Of a stretch of DNA of 64,000 nt, positions 39,801-51,800 are shown piece by piece. Below the pieces are notes generated by a model, which ran no database searches, was not told the DNA's origin, and worked only from the letters and a program-made list of their open reading frames with translations. Positions within the stretch are counted from its first letter, which is position 1, and every line of letters starts with the position of its first letter. Made by a program: the position numbers and the translations under genes. Source of the stretch: Primulina eburnea (taxonomy: Eukaryota; Streptophyta; Magnoliopsida; Lamiales; Gesneriaceae); assembly GCF_022965805.1 (NCBI RefSeq), contig NW_027330944.1, positions 62,001 through 126,000 of the forward strand, read 5' to 3'.

Positions 39801-42800
39801 CGTAATACAATCAAGAGCAACGCACAACTCAAAATATAAATTAATCAACTAAAAGTTTGGGGTAGGATCCCCTTCAATCCCAACAAATATGAAAGTTGCT
39901 ACTAGAATTCATAATTAAAATAAGCAAAACAATGTTTAAACAAAGAAAAATAAACTAGAAATACTAGGCGTGACGAAATCTGCGAAGAACGATGCCCGGA
40001 AACCGTCGAATCTTCAATCCAAGTGCAAAAGCTCTCCCCAAAAATCCTTTTTGGCTCTCCAAATCTGTCTGAATAATCTTCAAAAGTCGACCAATCGCCT
40101 TTCCATAGCAACCCCCATCCAAAATAAGGTAAGAAATCGCGTCCAAAATTTTCCAAAAATAGGCGGCGCTCGGGCGGTAGAAAAGTACCGCTCGAGCGCC
40201 ACACTCTCTGTAAGTTGCTGGACTTGTGCGGCATTCCTGCATCGAGAAGCTTAATCGTCTCAGCTTTCACTACCTCTTGCATCTTAGGATTCAATCTTCG
40301 CTGAGGTTGCACAAGAGGTGAGTACTTGTCTTCCATCAATATCTTGTGCATGCAGACTGAGGGATTGATCCCTTTGATATCCGCCACCTTCCATGCAAAT
40401 GCGCCCTTGTGCGCTTTTAGAACCTCCACTAGTTTGGCTTCCATCACATCTGTCAAAGCGGCAGAAATAATGACAGGTAATGTGGTATTCTCACCTAAGT
40501 AAACGTACTTGAGGTATGGAGGACAACGGCTTTAGCTCAAGTGTGGGTGGCTCCTCGATGCTTGACCTTTGAGGGGTCAAATCTCTTCGTTCTCCTAGAT
40601 CCTCCAGTCGCATCCTCATTGGCTTTCTCCATGGATGGTTGGCATTCAAGTGTGCCATGATTTCAGCTTTCTCTTCATCCAATTCCTCTTTTCCCATTTC
40701 AGTGGTGATAGTGGCCTCCACCGGGTCCCTAAAAGTATCCTGCACATAATGAGACACAAGAGAGTCCAAAGCATCAATTCTAAAACAACTATCAGAATGC
40801 AGTGTGTGCTTAAGTGCATGAAAAACATCGAAAGTAATCTCATCCTCGCCCACTCTCAGTTTCAACTTCCCATCTTGCACATCAATCAGTGCCTTGCCAG
40901 TTGCAAGGAACGGTCTACCCAAAATCAGAGGCATCTCCGCATCCTCCTCCATATCAAGCACCACGAAGTCCGCAGGGAAAATGAATTTGTCCACTTTCAC
41001 TAGCACATCCTCAATCACTCCGCGGGGGTACTTGACAGACCTGTCAGCCAGTTGTAAAGACATCCTCGTCGGCTTAGGCTCTCCTAATCCGAGTTTCCTG
41101 AAAACAGATAAGGGCATCAGATTAATACTTGCACCAAGATCACACAACGCTTTACGAAAAACAACATCACCAATCATGCAAGGGATAGAAAAACTCCCTG
41201 GGTCTTTTAGTTTCGGTGGGATTTTGTTTTGCACCAAAGCAGAGCAACTCTCAGTCAAGTTCACTGTCATGTGATCCTCCAATTTTCGCTTGTTAGCTAA
41301 GATGTCCTTTAAGAATTTGGCATAACTAGGCATTTGCATTAAAGCATCGGCAAAGGGAATATTGATATGCAATTTTTTAAACACCTCAAGAAATTTACCG
41401 AATTGTGCATCTAGTTTTGCCTTTTTCAATGCTGCGGGGAAAGGCGGGGGGATAACAATCTTAGGATGTGCCGTGGGTGCTGGTGTAGAGTTAGATGACT
41501 TACCTTTTGACGCCTCAGCATGCTCATCCGATACTTGGCTTTTCTCTTTCTCTCTAGGCTCCAAAATCTTTCCACTCTTCAACTCAATGGCCTTCACTTG
41601 CTCTTTTGGATTAGTTTCGGTGTTGCTTGGCAAGGTGCCCGGCTCTCGATTTGCTATCATCTTGGCCAATTGCCCAATCTGAGTTTCGAGCCCCTTAATC
41701 GACGCATCTTGATTTTGAAGTCTAGTTTCAGTGGATGAAATAAACTTAGACATCATTTGCTCCAAGTTGGACTTTTCTTCTCTAGGAGGATCGGATCTGT
41801 ACATTGGTTGTTTGCATTGTTGTCCTCCTTGCGGTCTAGTTTGACTGTTTTGACCGCCCCATGAGAAGTTAGGATGTTGCCTCCACCCAGGATTGTATGT
41901 GTTCGAATAAGGGTCATGCCTTGGGCGGTTTTGGACTCCTACTTGATGCACCGGTGCTCCTTCGGGCACATAGAATGGATTGTCATCTTGACAGTCTTTC
42001 ACATAGTGCTCACCCCCACATTTCTCACAGAATACCTCTTGCAAACGCATAGCCGTGCCACCCATGTTCAAGCCATCCAGTTTCCTGTTTAACACATCAA
42101 GTTGTGCAGTAATAGCAGATAAATCAGTTACCTGGTGAATCCCTGCACTTTTCCGCTGATTGTTCCTGTCAGATTGAGGGTGATAACTGCTAGCAGCCAT
42201 CTCCTCCAGTAGCTCATACCCTTCCTCAGCAGTTTTTCTCAATAGATTTCCACAAGCAGCAGCATCTATCATAGTACGATTAGGAGTGAGCAAGCCATAA
42301 TATAAGGTTTGAACGACTAACCCAAGTGGCAACTCGTGATGTGGGCATCTTCGTAATAGGTCTTTGAAACGCTCCCATGCCTCATATAGTGACTCTTGAT
42401 CGAACTGAGCAAATGTTGTGATGTCTGCCCGCAGCTTCATGGTCTTCGATGGAGGAAAGTATTTGATGAGAAACGCCTTCGCCATGTCCTCCCATGTAGC
42501 TATCGAACCTACAGGTAAACAATTCAACCAAGCTTTAGCTTAATCACGCAAAGAGAAAGGAAATAAACGCAGTCTAATAGCATCATCAGAAACTCCATTA
42601 AATTTAAAAGTATCGCAAATCTCAAGAAAATCCGCGATGTGTGTGTTTGGATCGTCCACAGCAGTTCCTCCAAATTGGACGGTGTTCTGAATCATCTGGA
42701 TAATGGCTGGTTTTATTTCGAATTGGTTTGCCCGCACAATCGGCCTCACAATGCTGGGGCGTGCACCATCCAAAGAAGGCTGGGCATACTCTAACATGGG

Positions 42801-45800
42801 TATGCGGCGTGGCATCTCAATTCGTCTCTCGTTTTGGCGCTCCGCCTCCTGCTCTGGCTCGTGCCTCTCCATCAGTTCCTTAAGTCTTTGCTGTTGTCTT
42901 CGCCTGCGGAAAGTCCTTTCAATTTCAGGGTCACACTCAGGCTCCAAGTCAAGTGACTTTGGCATGCACCGGAAGAGATATCTGAATTAAAATACGGAGT
43001 GTTAGTTCGGTAAAAATAAAATACACTAAAGAAAATAACTAAAAATATAATTGTAGATTAACAGTCCCCGGCAACGGCGCCAAAAACTTGATCGAGCAAA
43101 ACTTGCACAGTAAAATCCCCAATAAAAATATGATTTTGTATGCTCAAAATAAATCGCAAGTGCACGATGTCAAGTAATAGTATAGTGTATATGAATACGA
43201 GTATCGTTCCACTGGAGACTGTATTTAACAATTATTATTTTAGTTATTAAAACTTTAGCGACGAAATTTGATTGTTTGTTTATAACTACTAAAATGCAAG
43301 AAAATTAAATAAACAAGTTCAACGATTAAATGATAAAATATGAATGCTAAACCAATGGATTAAATTTCAAATGATAAAAGAATTTGTTGGGACTTCTGGT
43401 TCACCTACCCCTTATTAATTAATTAATTCGTTCGATTGTGTTCTACGCTTCCGACAGGATTTCCTATTCAATTGAACACGCTCTCTCGAGCTATGCCAAA
43501 CTAATTCACTCAATGAAGTAATTAAATGTCTTTAATCATTTATCAAGAATGAACCGCATTTCGATTGATGAAATCCCCTAGTTTTCGACCCTAAGGACTA
43601 TGACTATCGGCACGTATCCAATTTCATATGTCTATGCAAATTGTAGATCCGCAGATTATACTACTCGATCCTATCACTAGTTATTCTCTCGAACTCACTC
43701 GTGATATAAATTGTCGTAAGAGTTAGCTACGCTCAAACGACACAATAAAAATCGTAATACAATCAAGAGCAACGCACAACTCAAAATATAAATTAATCAA
43801 CTAAAAGTTTGGGGTAGGATCCCCTTCAATCCTAACAAATATGAAAGTTAGCTACTAGAATTCATAATTAAAATAAGCAAAACAATGTTTAAACAAAGAA
43901 AAATAAACTAGAAATACTAGGCGTGACGAAATCTGCGAAGAACGATGCCCGGAAACCGTCGAATCTTCAATCCAAGTGCAAAAGCTCTCCCCAAAAATCC
44001 TTTTTGGCTCTCCAAATCTGTCTGAATAATCTTCAAAAGTCGACCAATCGCCTTTCCATAGCAACCCCCATCCAAAATAAGGTAAGAAATCGCGTCCAAA
44101 ATTTTCCAAAAATAGGCGGCGCTCGGGCGGTAGAAAAGTACCGCTCGAGCGCCACACTCTCTGTAAGTTGCTGGACTTGTGCGGCATTCGCGCTCGGGCG
44201 GTAGAAATATACCGCTCGAGCGCCACACTCTCTGTCTTGGCCCTTTGTCTTCTCGCGCCCGGGCGGTATAAAAGTACCGCTCGGGCGCCAACTTTCTGTA
44301 ACGATGGCTTCCGAAGACACCTTCTCGCGCTCGGGCGGTAGAAAATCACCGCCCGAGCGCCAACGTTCTGTCTTGTTTCCTCGGCTGGTCTTCTGTGGCG
44401 CTCGGGCGGTAAATTTCTACCGCTCGGACGCCAAGTATTCTGTCCAACTTCTTGGATTCCACATTTTTCTCCGCTTTCCGACCATTTTTCCTGCAGATTC
44501 ACCACACACGAGTGAGACATGATAAAATGCCAATGATTACTCTAAAATGAACAAAATGTAGATGAAATGCATGCATGCACAATGCAAACACAACTAAAAC
44601 TAATGCAATAAACACGTAAAAACACCACCTATCAATACCGAGTTTGGGTCCTTGGCCTATGTAACTTGCGAAGGTATATGGATACAAAAGTTGTTGGCAA
44701 AAGTGAAATTAGAGGGGCATAAGATATTGGACTAAAGTGTGACAATCAAGCTACGATAAGTATTTCCAAGAACCCAGTCCATCATGATCGTCATTTCACA
44801 AGTGAAAAACTCGAGAACGGGAATTTGAAACTCTGTACGTCCCTGGCCACTCACAAGTTGTAGACATCCTAACTAAGGCCCTAATCTGACCGAAATTTGA
44901 AAACTTGGTATCCAAGTTGGATGTACGACTCAACTTTGTTGAAGATCCGATAAGATCAACTCAGATAAGATGTTTTTCATATTTAAACTCTTATCCTTTA
45001 GTCTGTAATTTAAATCTTCTGTTAGAATAGGTTGTTAGTTTTCATTTTGTGTATATCTTAGACTTTATCATTGAGGATGAGTGGAATAAAAAGATTATCC
45101 TTTCAATCCACATATCTATTCCCCTCATAAAACAACAGTTATCATAAAATAGTTTCATTGGACCGTTCAAGTCTAGTTTCAATTCTCCAAATGCCAACTT
45201 TAGCCACAAAATCTCTCTAACTCCATTGCCCACAACTCTTAATTCAGCCTCAGTACTACTTTGAGCCACTGTGTTCTTTGTTTTAATCCTCTAGCTGAAT
45301 AGATTTCCTCAAAGAATAGTATAATAACTTGTAGTCTATCTGATATCGAGGCGGCCTCATCTGCCTCTGTAAAGGCTTCTATGATTCATTAAGACACTTC
45401 CCTAGTAAATTCTTCAGTTGCCTCAAGATTTTACAAACTGTTTCAGATGTCCTTCATATGGTGAGTGCATGAACTTACTTACCACATTAACTGCATAGGC
45501 AATATGTTAGCAACCTCCGATTGATAACCAAAATATGTATTGATAATATGAAATGGAAAATAACAGAATCTTTGTTACAACCACTCTCACTCTCTCACAC
45601 TAACAAACTGTTAGTGACTCATCACTCTATGTAACTGAATACCCTCTAGCTTACCCCCCCTCTTCTTTTTATACATTCCTCTTACCCGTCTCTCTCCTTC
45701 CTTCTTCTAGAATATACATTTACAATCTTGGGCCTCTGTTTATTTGGCTCTTCATTCCCTGGGCTTGCTAACTTAGAAGTCTCTGGGCCCAATGAGTTTG

Positions 45801-48800
45801 GGTCCATAACATGCCCGGCTTCTTCAAGATTCGCCTTGTCCTCAAGGCGAAATTCTGGAAATTGTGCTGTGAAATCTTCTTTGTCTTCCCACGTTGCTTC
45901 TTCCCTTGTTCTTCCCTTCCACCGCACCAGTATTTGTTGGATCAAATTCCCTCTTTTGCTTTTAGTTCTTTCAGCCACAACTTCCTCGGGCTCAAAAGCG
46001 AAGAACAAGTCAGTGTCTACCTCTCTTGGCAACTTAACTTCATTCGGGTCATGTCCCACTGCCTTTTTTAGACAAGATATATGGAATACTGGATGTATTT
46101 TGGACCCTTCCGGTAATTTCAAGCGATATGCCACTTGTCCCACTTTCTTCAAAACTCTGTAAGGTCCGTAGTACCTTGCTGCCAGCTTCTGGAAGACCCT
46201 CGTACTAACTGAATTTTGGCGGTGTGGTCGCAACTTCAGGTACACCACATCACCTTCTTGGTATTGAACCTCTCGACGGTGTTTATTAGCATATTTGGTC
46301 ATGCGTTGTTGGGCCCTTTCTAGATTGTATTTCAGCTGCCTTAATAACTCATCTCTGTCCTCTAATGCTTGGGCTACTGCTGGCACCTTAGTTTCCTCAG
46401 GAAGAAACTTAATGAGAGTTGGGGGTCTTCTTCCATACACTACCTCGAAAGGTGTCATCCCAGCTGACGTTTGAAAAGAGGTATTGTACCAATACTCCGC
46501 CCAGTGCACCCACTGTGACCAGCCCTTGGGCTGCTCCGAGCAGAAACACCGGAGATAGGTTTCAACACATTTGTTCAATGCTTCACTTTGCCCATCCGTT
46601 TCTGGATGGTAAGCCGTGCTCATCTTGAGTTGAGTCCCTTGTAGTTTGAATAATTCGGACCAGAATAGGCTCATGAACACTGCGTCCCTATCACTGACAA
46701 TGGTTTTCGGGACCCCATGCAGCTTGATCACATTTCGTGCAAAGATGTCAGCTACTGAACAAGCCGTGTAAGGATGTTTAAGGAGTAGAAAATGCCCATA
46801 CTTAGAGAGTCTGTCAATCACTACTAGAATTACTTCGAACCCCTTTGACTTAGGTAGTCCTGTAATAAAATCCATGGCCAAATCCTCCCAACTTGCTTCT
46901 GGAATAGGCAAGGGTTGTAATAAGCCGGCCGGGGTAGCCGCCTCATATTTTTGTTTTTGGCATACTTCACATTCGGATACAAATTTGTACACATCCTTCT
47001 TCATTCCCGGCCAAAAGAAGTTGCTTGCTATTCGTTTGTACATTCTCAAGGGTCCCGAATGGCCCCCCACCGGAGTAACGTGGAATTCCCTCAATAAGTG
47101 GAGACCCACTGTGAGGATCGTGGAACCACTATCCTCCCTTTAAAGAGTAAACACCCATTAACTACTGAGTAGTGTTTGCCACTGCCTTGGGCCGTGCTCA
47201 TTCCCTCCATTATTTTTTGACACGCTGGGTCATTTTCTACGGCCCGTTTGATGTCTCGTATTTCCCCCCATTCCGCCCTGGAGATAGCAGCCAACAATCC
47301 AATGTCCTCTCTTCGTGATAAAGAGTCTGCTGCTCCGTTCTCACTTCCTGCTCTATGCTTTATTTCAAACTCATATCCCAGCAGCTTTGCCAACCAATAT
47401 TGCTGGTCTGGCGTGGTTATATGCTGTTGCAGCAGGTTCCTTAATGGTTTATGATCTGTCACCACTAGAAACTTCCGTCCCAACAGTTAGTGACGCCAAT
47501 GTTGAACGGCCAAGACCAATGCCATCAACTCTCTTTCGTAGGTTGACTTGGTTAATGCTCGGTCCGCCAAAGCCTTGCTAAAAAAAGCAATAGGCCTGCC
47601 CTCTTGGTTTAGCACTGCCCCCACTCCAGTCCCTGATGCGTCACATTCTATTATGAATTCTTTCGAAAAATCTGGCATTTTTAATACCGGAGTGGTCACG
47701 ACTGCTTGCTTCAGCAACTCGAAGGCTTCTTGAGCTTTTTCATTCCACCCGAAATTGTTTTTCTTTAGTTGCTCGGTGAGTGGCCTTGCGATTTTTCCGT
47801 AATCTTTGATGAATTTCCGATAATACCCGGTTAGTCCCAAGAATCCCCTTAGGCCTTTTGTGTTCTGTGGTTGGGGCCACTGTACCACACTTTCAACTTT
47901 ATTGGGATCCACTTTCACTCCCTGGCCCGTGATGATATGCCCCAAGTATTCCACTTGTCTCAACCCAAATTGGCATTTCTTTTTGTTTAAAACCAACTGG
48001 TGTTGTTGTAATAATGCCAATACTACTTCGACGTGTTGCATATGATTTTCCCAATCTTTACTGTAAATCAAAACATAGTCAAAGAAAACTAATACGAATT
48101 TTCGCAAGTAAGGGCGAAATACCTCGTTCATGGTTGCTTGGAATGTGGCCGGAGCGTTTTTTAGTCCAAAAGGCATGACTAAAAACTCGTAGTGGCCCTC
48201 ATGTGTCCTGAACGCTGTTTTGTGCACGTCCGTGGCTCGAACTCGAATCTGGTGGTATCCAGATTTGAGGTCCAGCTTTGAGAAGAACATTGCGCCATGT
48301 AATTCATCAAATAGTTCCTCCACCACCGGAATGGGATACTTGTCAGCGATAGTGATATCATTCAACGCCCGATAGTCTATGCAAAATCGCCAACTTCCGT
48401 CTTTTTTTTTTACTAGTATGACCGGGCTCGAATAGGGGCTGTTACTGATTTGTATCACCCCTGATGTAAGCATCTCCTTCACCATTCGCTCAATTTCATC
48501 CTTCTGATGATGGACATATCGATAAGGCCTGACGGATACTGGTCCGCATCCCCCCTTAATACATATGGCATGATCTTGTTGCCTACAAGGGGGCAATCCA
48601 CTGGGTTCTTGGAATACCACCCCATACTTGGCAAGGTTGTCATTTATGGCTTCCTCATCTCCCTTCCTGTCTGCCCCTCCCTTCTTTTCTTCACTCCATT
48701 TGACCAATATTGCTCCGCAAAACTCTACCTCACTTACTTTGGAGATCCCTTTTAACGAGATTAATGATCTGCTGAGGGATGGATCCCCCTTTAAGACTAT

Positions 48801-51800
48801 TGTCTGATCATTGCAGCTGAACCGCATCTCCATCTTGCCCCAATTGAGCAGGACATCACCTAATGTGCGAAGCCAATCAACCCCCAAAATAAGATCAACT
48901 CCCCTTAAGTCAAACAAATACCCTTCAATTTGAATTCGACATTGTCCCATGTCCACTTCTAATCCCCTGCACACCCCTTGGCAAGACACTCGACAGCCAT
49001 CCCCCAGACATACCCCAAAAAAAACGCTCTTGTCCCATTCAAGCCCCAACTCCGTGATTAGTTTCCTTGATACGAAGTTGTGACTTGCTCCACTGTCCAC
49101 CATTGCTATCACTTCTCGCTCTGCCACTTTCGCCTTCATTTTCAATGTTTGTGGATGGTTGATGCCATTTACAGAATACAAGGGTAGTTCTAGAGTATTG
49201 TATTCAACTTCGGGCTCCCGTCCTTCCCCCGTTTCTCGTGTCACTTCATCCTTATGCTCCACTGACTCTGCCTTGTCCCCACTCGCCTTCGTCTCCTTCT
49301 TCCTCCGCTAGAATCGTCACCCTCAAGCTTTTGTTGGTGCATCTGTGCATTGGGTGATAAGGTTCTCCACACTTAAAGCACAGTCCCTTCTCTCGTCGGT
49401 GTAAAAATTCTTGGTGAGATACCACCCTACCATCTCGATTTTTTGGTATGGTGATACCCTCGCTGCCACCCCACCGCGATCTCCCCCGCTACTTCCTCCT
49501 GGTACGCCCCGAGGCCCACTGCCATAGGATTGCTGGGAAATTGGGTTTCTCATTCGTTGCTCCCCTTGACCAGCAGTCCCCATGTTAACATTGGGTCCTG
49601 AAAGATTTTTGTTACGGTCCCTATCATGTATTGGGTATGGATTGGCCCAGCCCATGTTAGTTACCGATTTTTGTGTATACCCCAGGCCCGATCCAACTTT
49701 ATTTCTTCCCCTGTCTACCGCTGTCCCATACAACTCCTCCTCCAGTCCCTGGCCAACATCATCGCACGATCTACCGTTCGGGGAGAGTGAACGATCATCC
49801 TCCGTTGTATCTCCTCCCTCAGTCCACTCAGGAAATAGCCCAAGCATTGGTCCTCCTGGACGTCTCCCAGTTGTGCGACCAACATCTCAAAACGCTCGAT
49901 GTAAGCATCTATTGACTGTTGGCCTTGGCTTAATGATGCCATGAGTTCGAAAGGGTTGGCGTCATAACCACTATAACGTTTGATCAGCTCCTCCGCAAAC
50001 CTATCCCACCCCATGTTCGGAATCCTCACCTTCATCCATCGAAACCAATGGACCGTGGTCCCCTGCATACAGATGTAAGCCAATTTGAGCTTACACCCCG
50101 CTGGTGTTTCGTGGACCTCAAAGTATTGTTCCATCCTCCCCAACCATCCCAACGAATCCTCTCCCTCAAACCCCGGTAACTCAATTTTTTTTAGTGCCGA
50201 CTTTACTTCTTCACCCTCCTCTCGTCTCCCTTCTTGGCGCACACTCTCATCCTTCCCTAACATATCACTCCCAATCCCATGTTGCTCGCCACCTTCATTG
50301 CTGGCAGCTGCTGCTCCCCCTTGTGCCTTAATAATTTGTTCCATCATCTCTCTCAGTCCCAGTAATTCTTCCACCGCCCTGTCGATTTTGTCCAATCGAC
50401 CCTGCACTTGCGTCATGTGGTCTTGCATTCCCGTCAGCGTTTTTTCCATGCTCTCCATCTTCGCTTCTGATCGTGTGCTGGCCATGTTTTCTTTAGCTCG
50501 AGCAGATCCGGCAGGTCGGACCAAATTGTTAGCAACCTCCGATTGATAACCAAAATATGTATTGATAATATGAAATGGAAAATAACAGAATCTTTGTTAC
50601 AACCACTCTCACTCTCTCACACTAACAAACTGTTAGTGACTCATCACTCTATGTAACTGAATACCCTCTAGCTTACCCCCCTCTTCTTTTTATACATTTC
50701 TCTTACCCGTTTCTCTCCTTCCTTCTTCTAGAATATACATTTACAATCTTGGGCCTCTGTTTATTTGGCTCTTCATTCCCTGGGCTTGCTAACTTAGAAG
50801 TCTCTGGGCCCAATGAGTTTGGGTCCATAACACAATATTTGGGCAGGTGATTTTGATGCAAATGAACATAGACATTACATCCAAATATTTAAGGAGGCAA
50901 ATCAGAAGTCAAGTGTGACAAGGGAAAATTTTCCTTAAAAATAGTTGAGGGTGCTTTAAAATTCAATTCTATGGCTTCCTTGTGATTGTTGATGTTTTGA
51001 AAGGTCTCCAAACATCACTATGAATGAGTGCAAAGAGTTTTGATGGTTTGTATGATTTGATTGGAAAAGTGGTGCGGTAATGTTTCTTGAGGTCCAACGG
51101 ACAAACTCTCCTAGAGGAGCTAATTCGTTATTCGCACAAACAGAACTTGATGCAGAATAATCTTTCAATTTGTGTTTTTGAATCCTTTTTCATGGTTAAC
51201 ACAATCATTTTTCTGTGATTTGATTGTGTTTTAATCAAGGAAACGTGCATCCAACTGATGATATCTTGTTTTTGTGTGCTACTTGCTTAATCAGACAATT
51301 ATATGGCAGTATACAAGATGTTGTGGTTCCAGAAATGTACATAGATCAAACAACTAGCAAGGTCCTCATCATGCAATGGGTGGAGGTGATTTTGTTTGTT
51401 TTGTTCTAAATGTAAGTTAATTATAACTCGCTATCGCTAATGATTTTGTTTTCTGAGGAAACAATTTGTCTTTTTGAATGAATGCAGGGTCAAAAGTTGA
51501 CGGAAGTTAAGGATCTATACATGATTGAGGTCTGTTCTCGAAACTACTTGAAAAATGTAATTTTACCCGACAAATGCCTATGTCGTAAGTTGCTATTTTA
51601 AGTTCTCTGCAGGTAGGAGTTTATTGTTCATTCAATCAACTTTTAGAGTTTGGATTCTATCATGCTGATCCACATCCAGGGAACCTACTTCGTACATATG
51701 ATGGAAAACTGGCCTACTTGGGTATTTTCCCAAAATTGTATTCATGATTACACTATGAGGAATGTAACTTGTAACTGAATATTGCATAAATAACCTTGAA

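Larger units (their letters stand above)
39136..44634 (-). mobile_element. Athila-type Ty3/gypsy element, internally deleted, nested in copia RNase H
   Basis: The 5-base target-site duplication ATACC is at 39131-39135 and 44635-44639, and the element ends are TG...CA. On the minus strand: 5' LTR (44634-43089), primer-binding site (43082-43065), gag-protease (42965-40491), the first part of RT (40456-40237), then a deletion straight into the 3' LTR (40236-39136). RNase H, integrase, any envelope-like ORF and the outer part of the 3' LTR are missing. The two LTRs differ at about five positions over 1.1 kb by my count, which points to a recent insertion. Confidence 0.94.
31190..45040 (+). pseudogene. 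Sense Ty1/copia element in three pieces (31190-32700, 38848-39135, 44635-45040)
   Basis: Piece 1 has the integrase C-terminal part ([16 protein letters not shown] near 31215), the linker [17 protein letters not shown] (about 31495), RT start (about 32140), [17 protein letters not shown] (about 32330), [12 protein letters not shown] and [12 protein letters not shown] (about 32575). Piece 2 continues with [20 protein letters not shown] (38851) and the start of RNase H (VVARSSVDT at 39107-39133). Piece 3 carries on [20 protein letters not shown] (44641) to the DILTKAL-like region (about 44860). Both breaks are young insertions with target-site duplications. The host is already decayed by stops and frameshifts. 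Confidence 0.88.
45505..50832 (-). mobile_element. Ty3/gypsy chromovirus with short LTRs, nested in copia
   Basis: LTRs are 45505-45811 (307 bp, 3' LTR) and 50527-50832 (306 bp, 5' LTR), starting TGTTAGC and ending CATAACA. They differ by two substitutions and one C-run base by my count. The target-site duplication CAATA is at 45500-45504 and 50833-50837. Order on minus: gag, protease, RT, RNase H, integrase, chromodomain. All modules are present but there are frameshifts, a stop in RNase H and a changed RT catalytic residue, so it is recent but not autonomous. Confidence 0.95.
45042..51175 (-). pseudogene. Antisense Ty1/copia in two pieces (45042-45504 and 50833-51175)
   Basis: Minus strand: 51175-50950 has the integrase start ([21 protein letters not shown]), with a deletion leading into a [20 protein letters not shown] stretch that spans the chromovirus insertion (50840 and 45500). 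RNase H follows (45290-45042, [20 protein letters not shown]). There are many stops. The insertion of 45505-50832 carries a CAATA duplication. Confidence 0.82.

Noticed and set aside
40635..42092. + strand ORFs opposite Athila gag
   Set aside because: Shadow frames of the well-supported minus-strand gag-protease.
43065..43082. tRNA gene
   Set aside because: Only the 18-base tRNA 3' end complement is present, next to an LTR; it is a primer-binding site.
44118..44432. CRISPR-like array
   Set aside because: The units are palindromic and regularly spaced, but there are only five, the spacers are similar to each other, no cas genes exist, and it lies inside a plant LTR.
43855..44520. 221-codon ORF through the Athila LTR as a gene
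   Set aside because: It reads through the hairpin repeats and gives repetitive arginine/proline-rich text with no known domain. It shares its C-terminal half with the LTR part of the frame at 39902-40456. Likely chance.
47248..50546. + strand ORFs opposite chromovirus gag-pol
   Set aside because: They overlap a minus-strand frame with clear protease, RT and integrase motifs and have none themselves.
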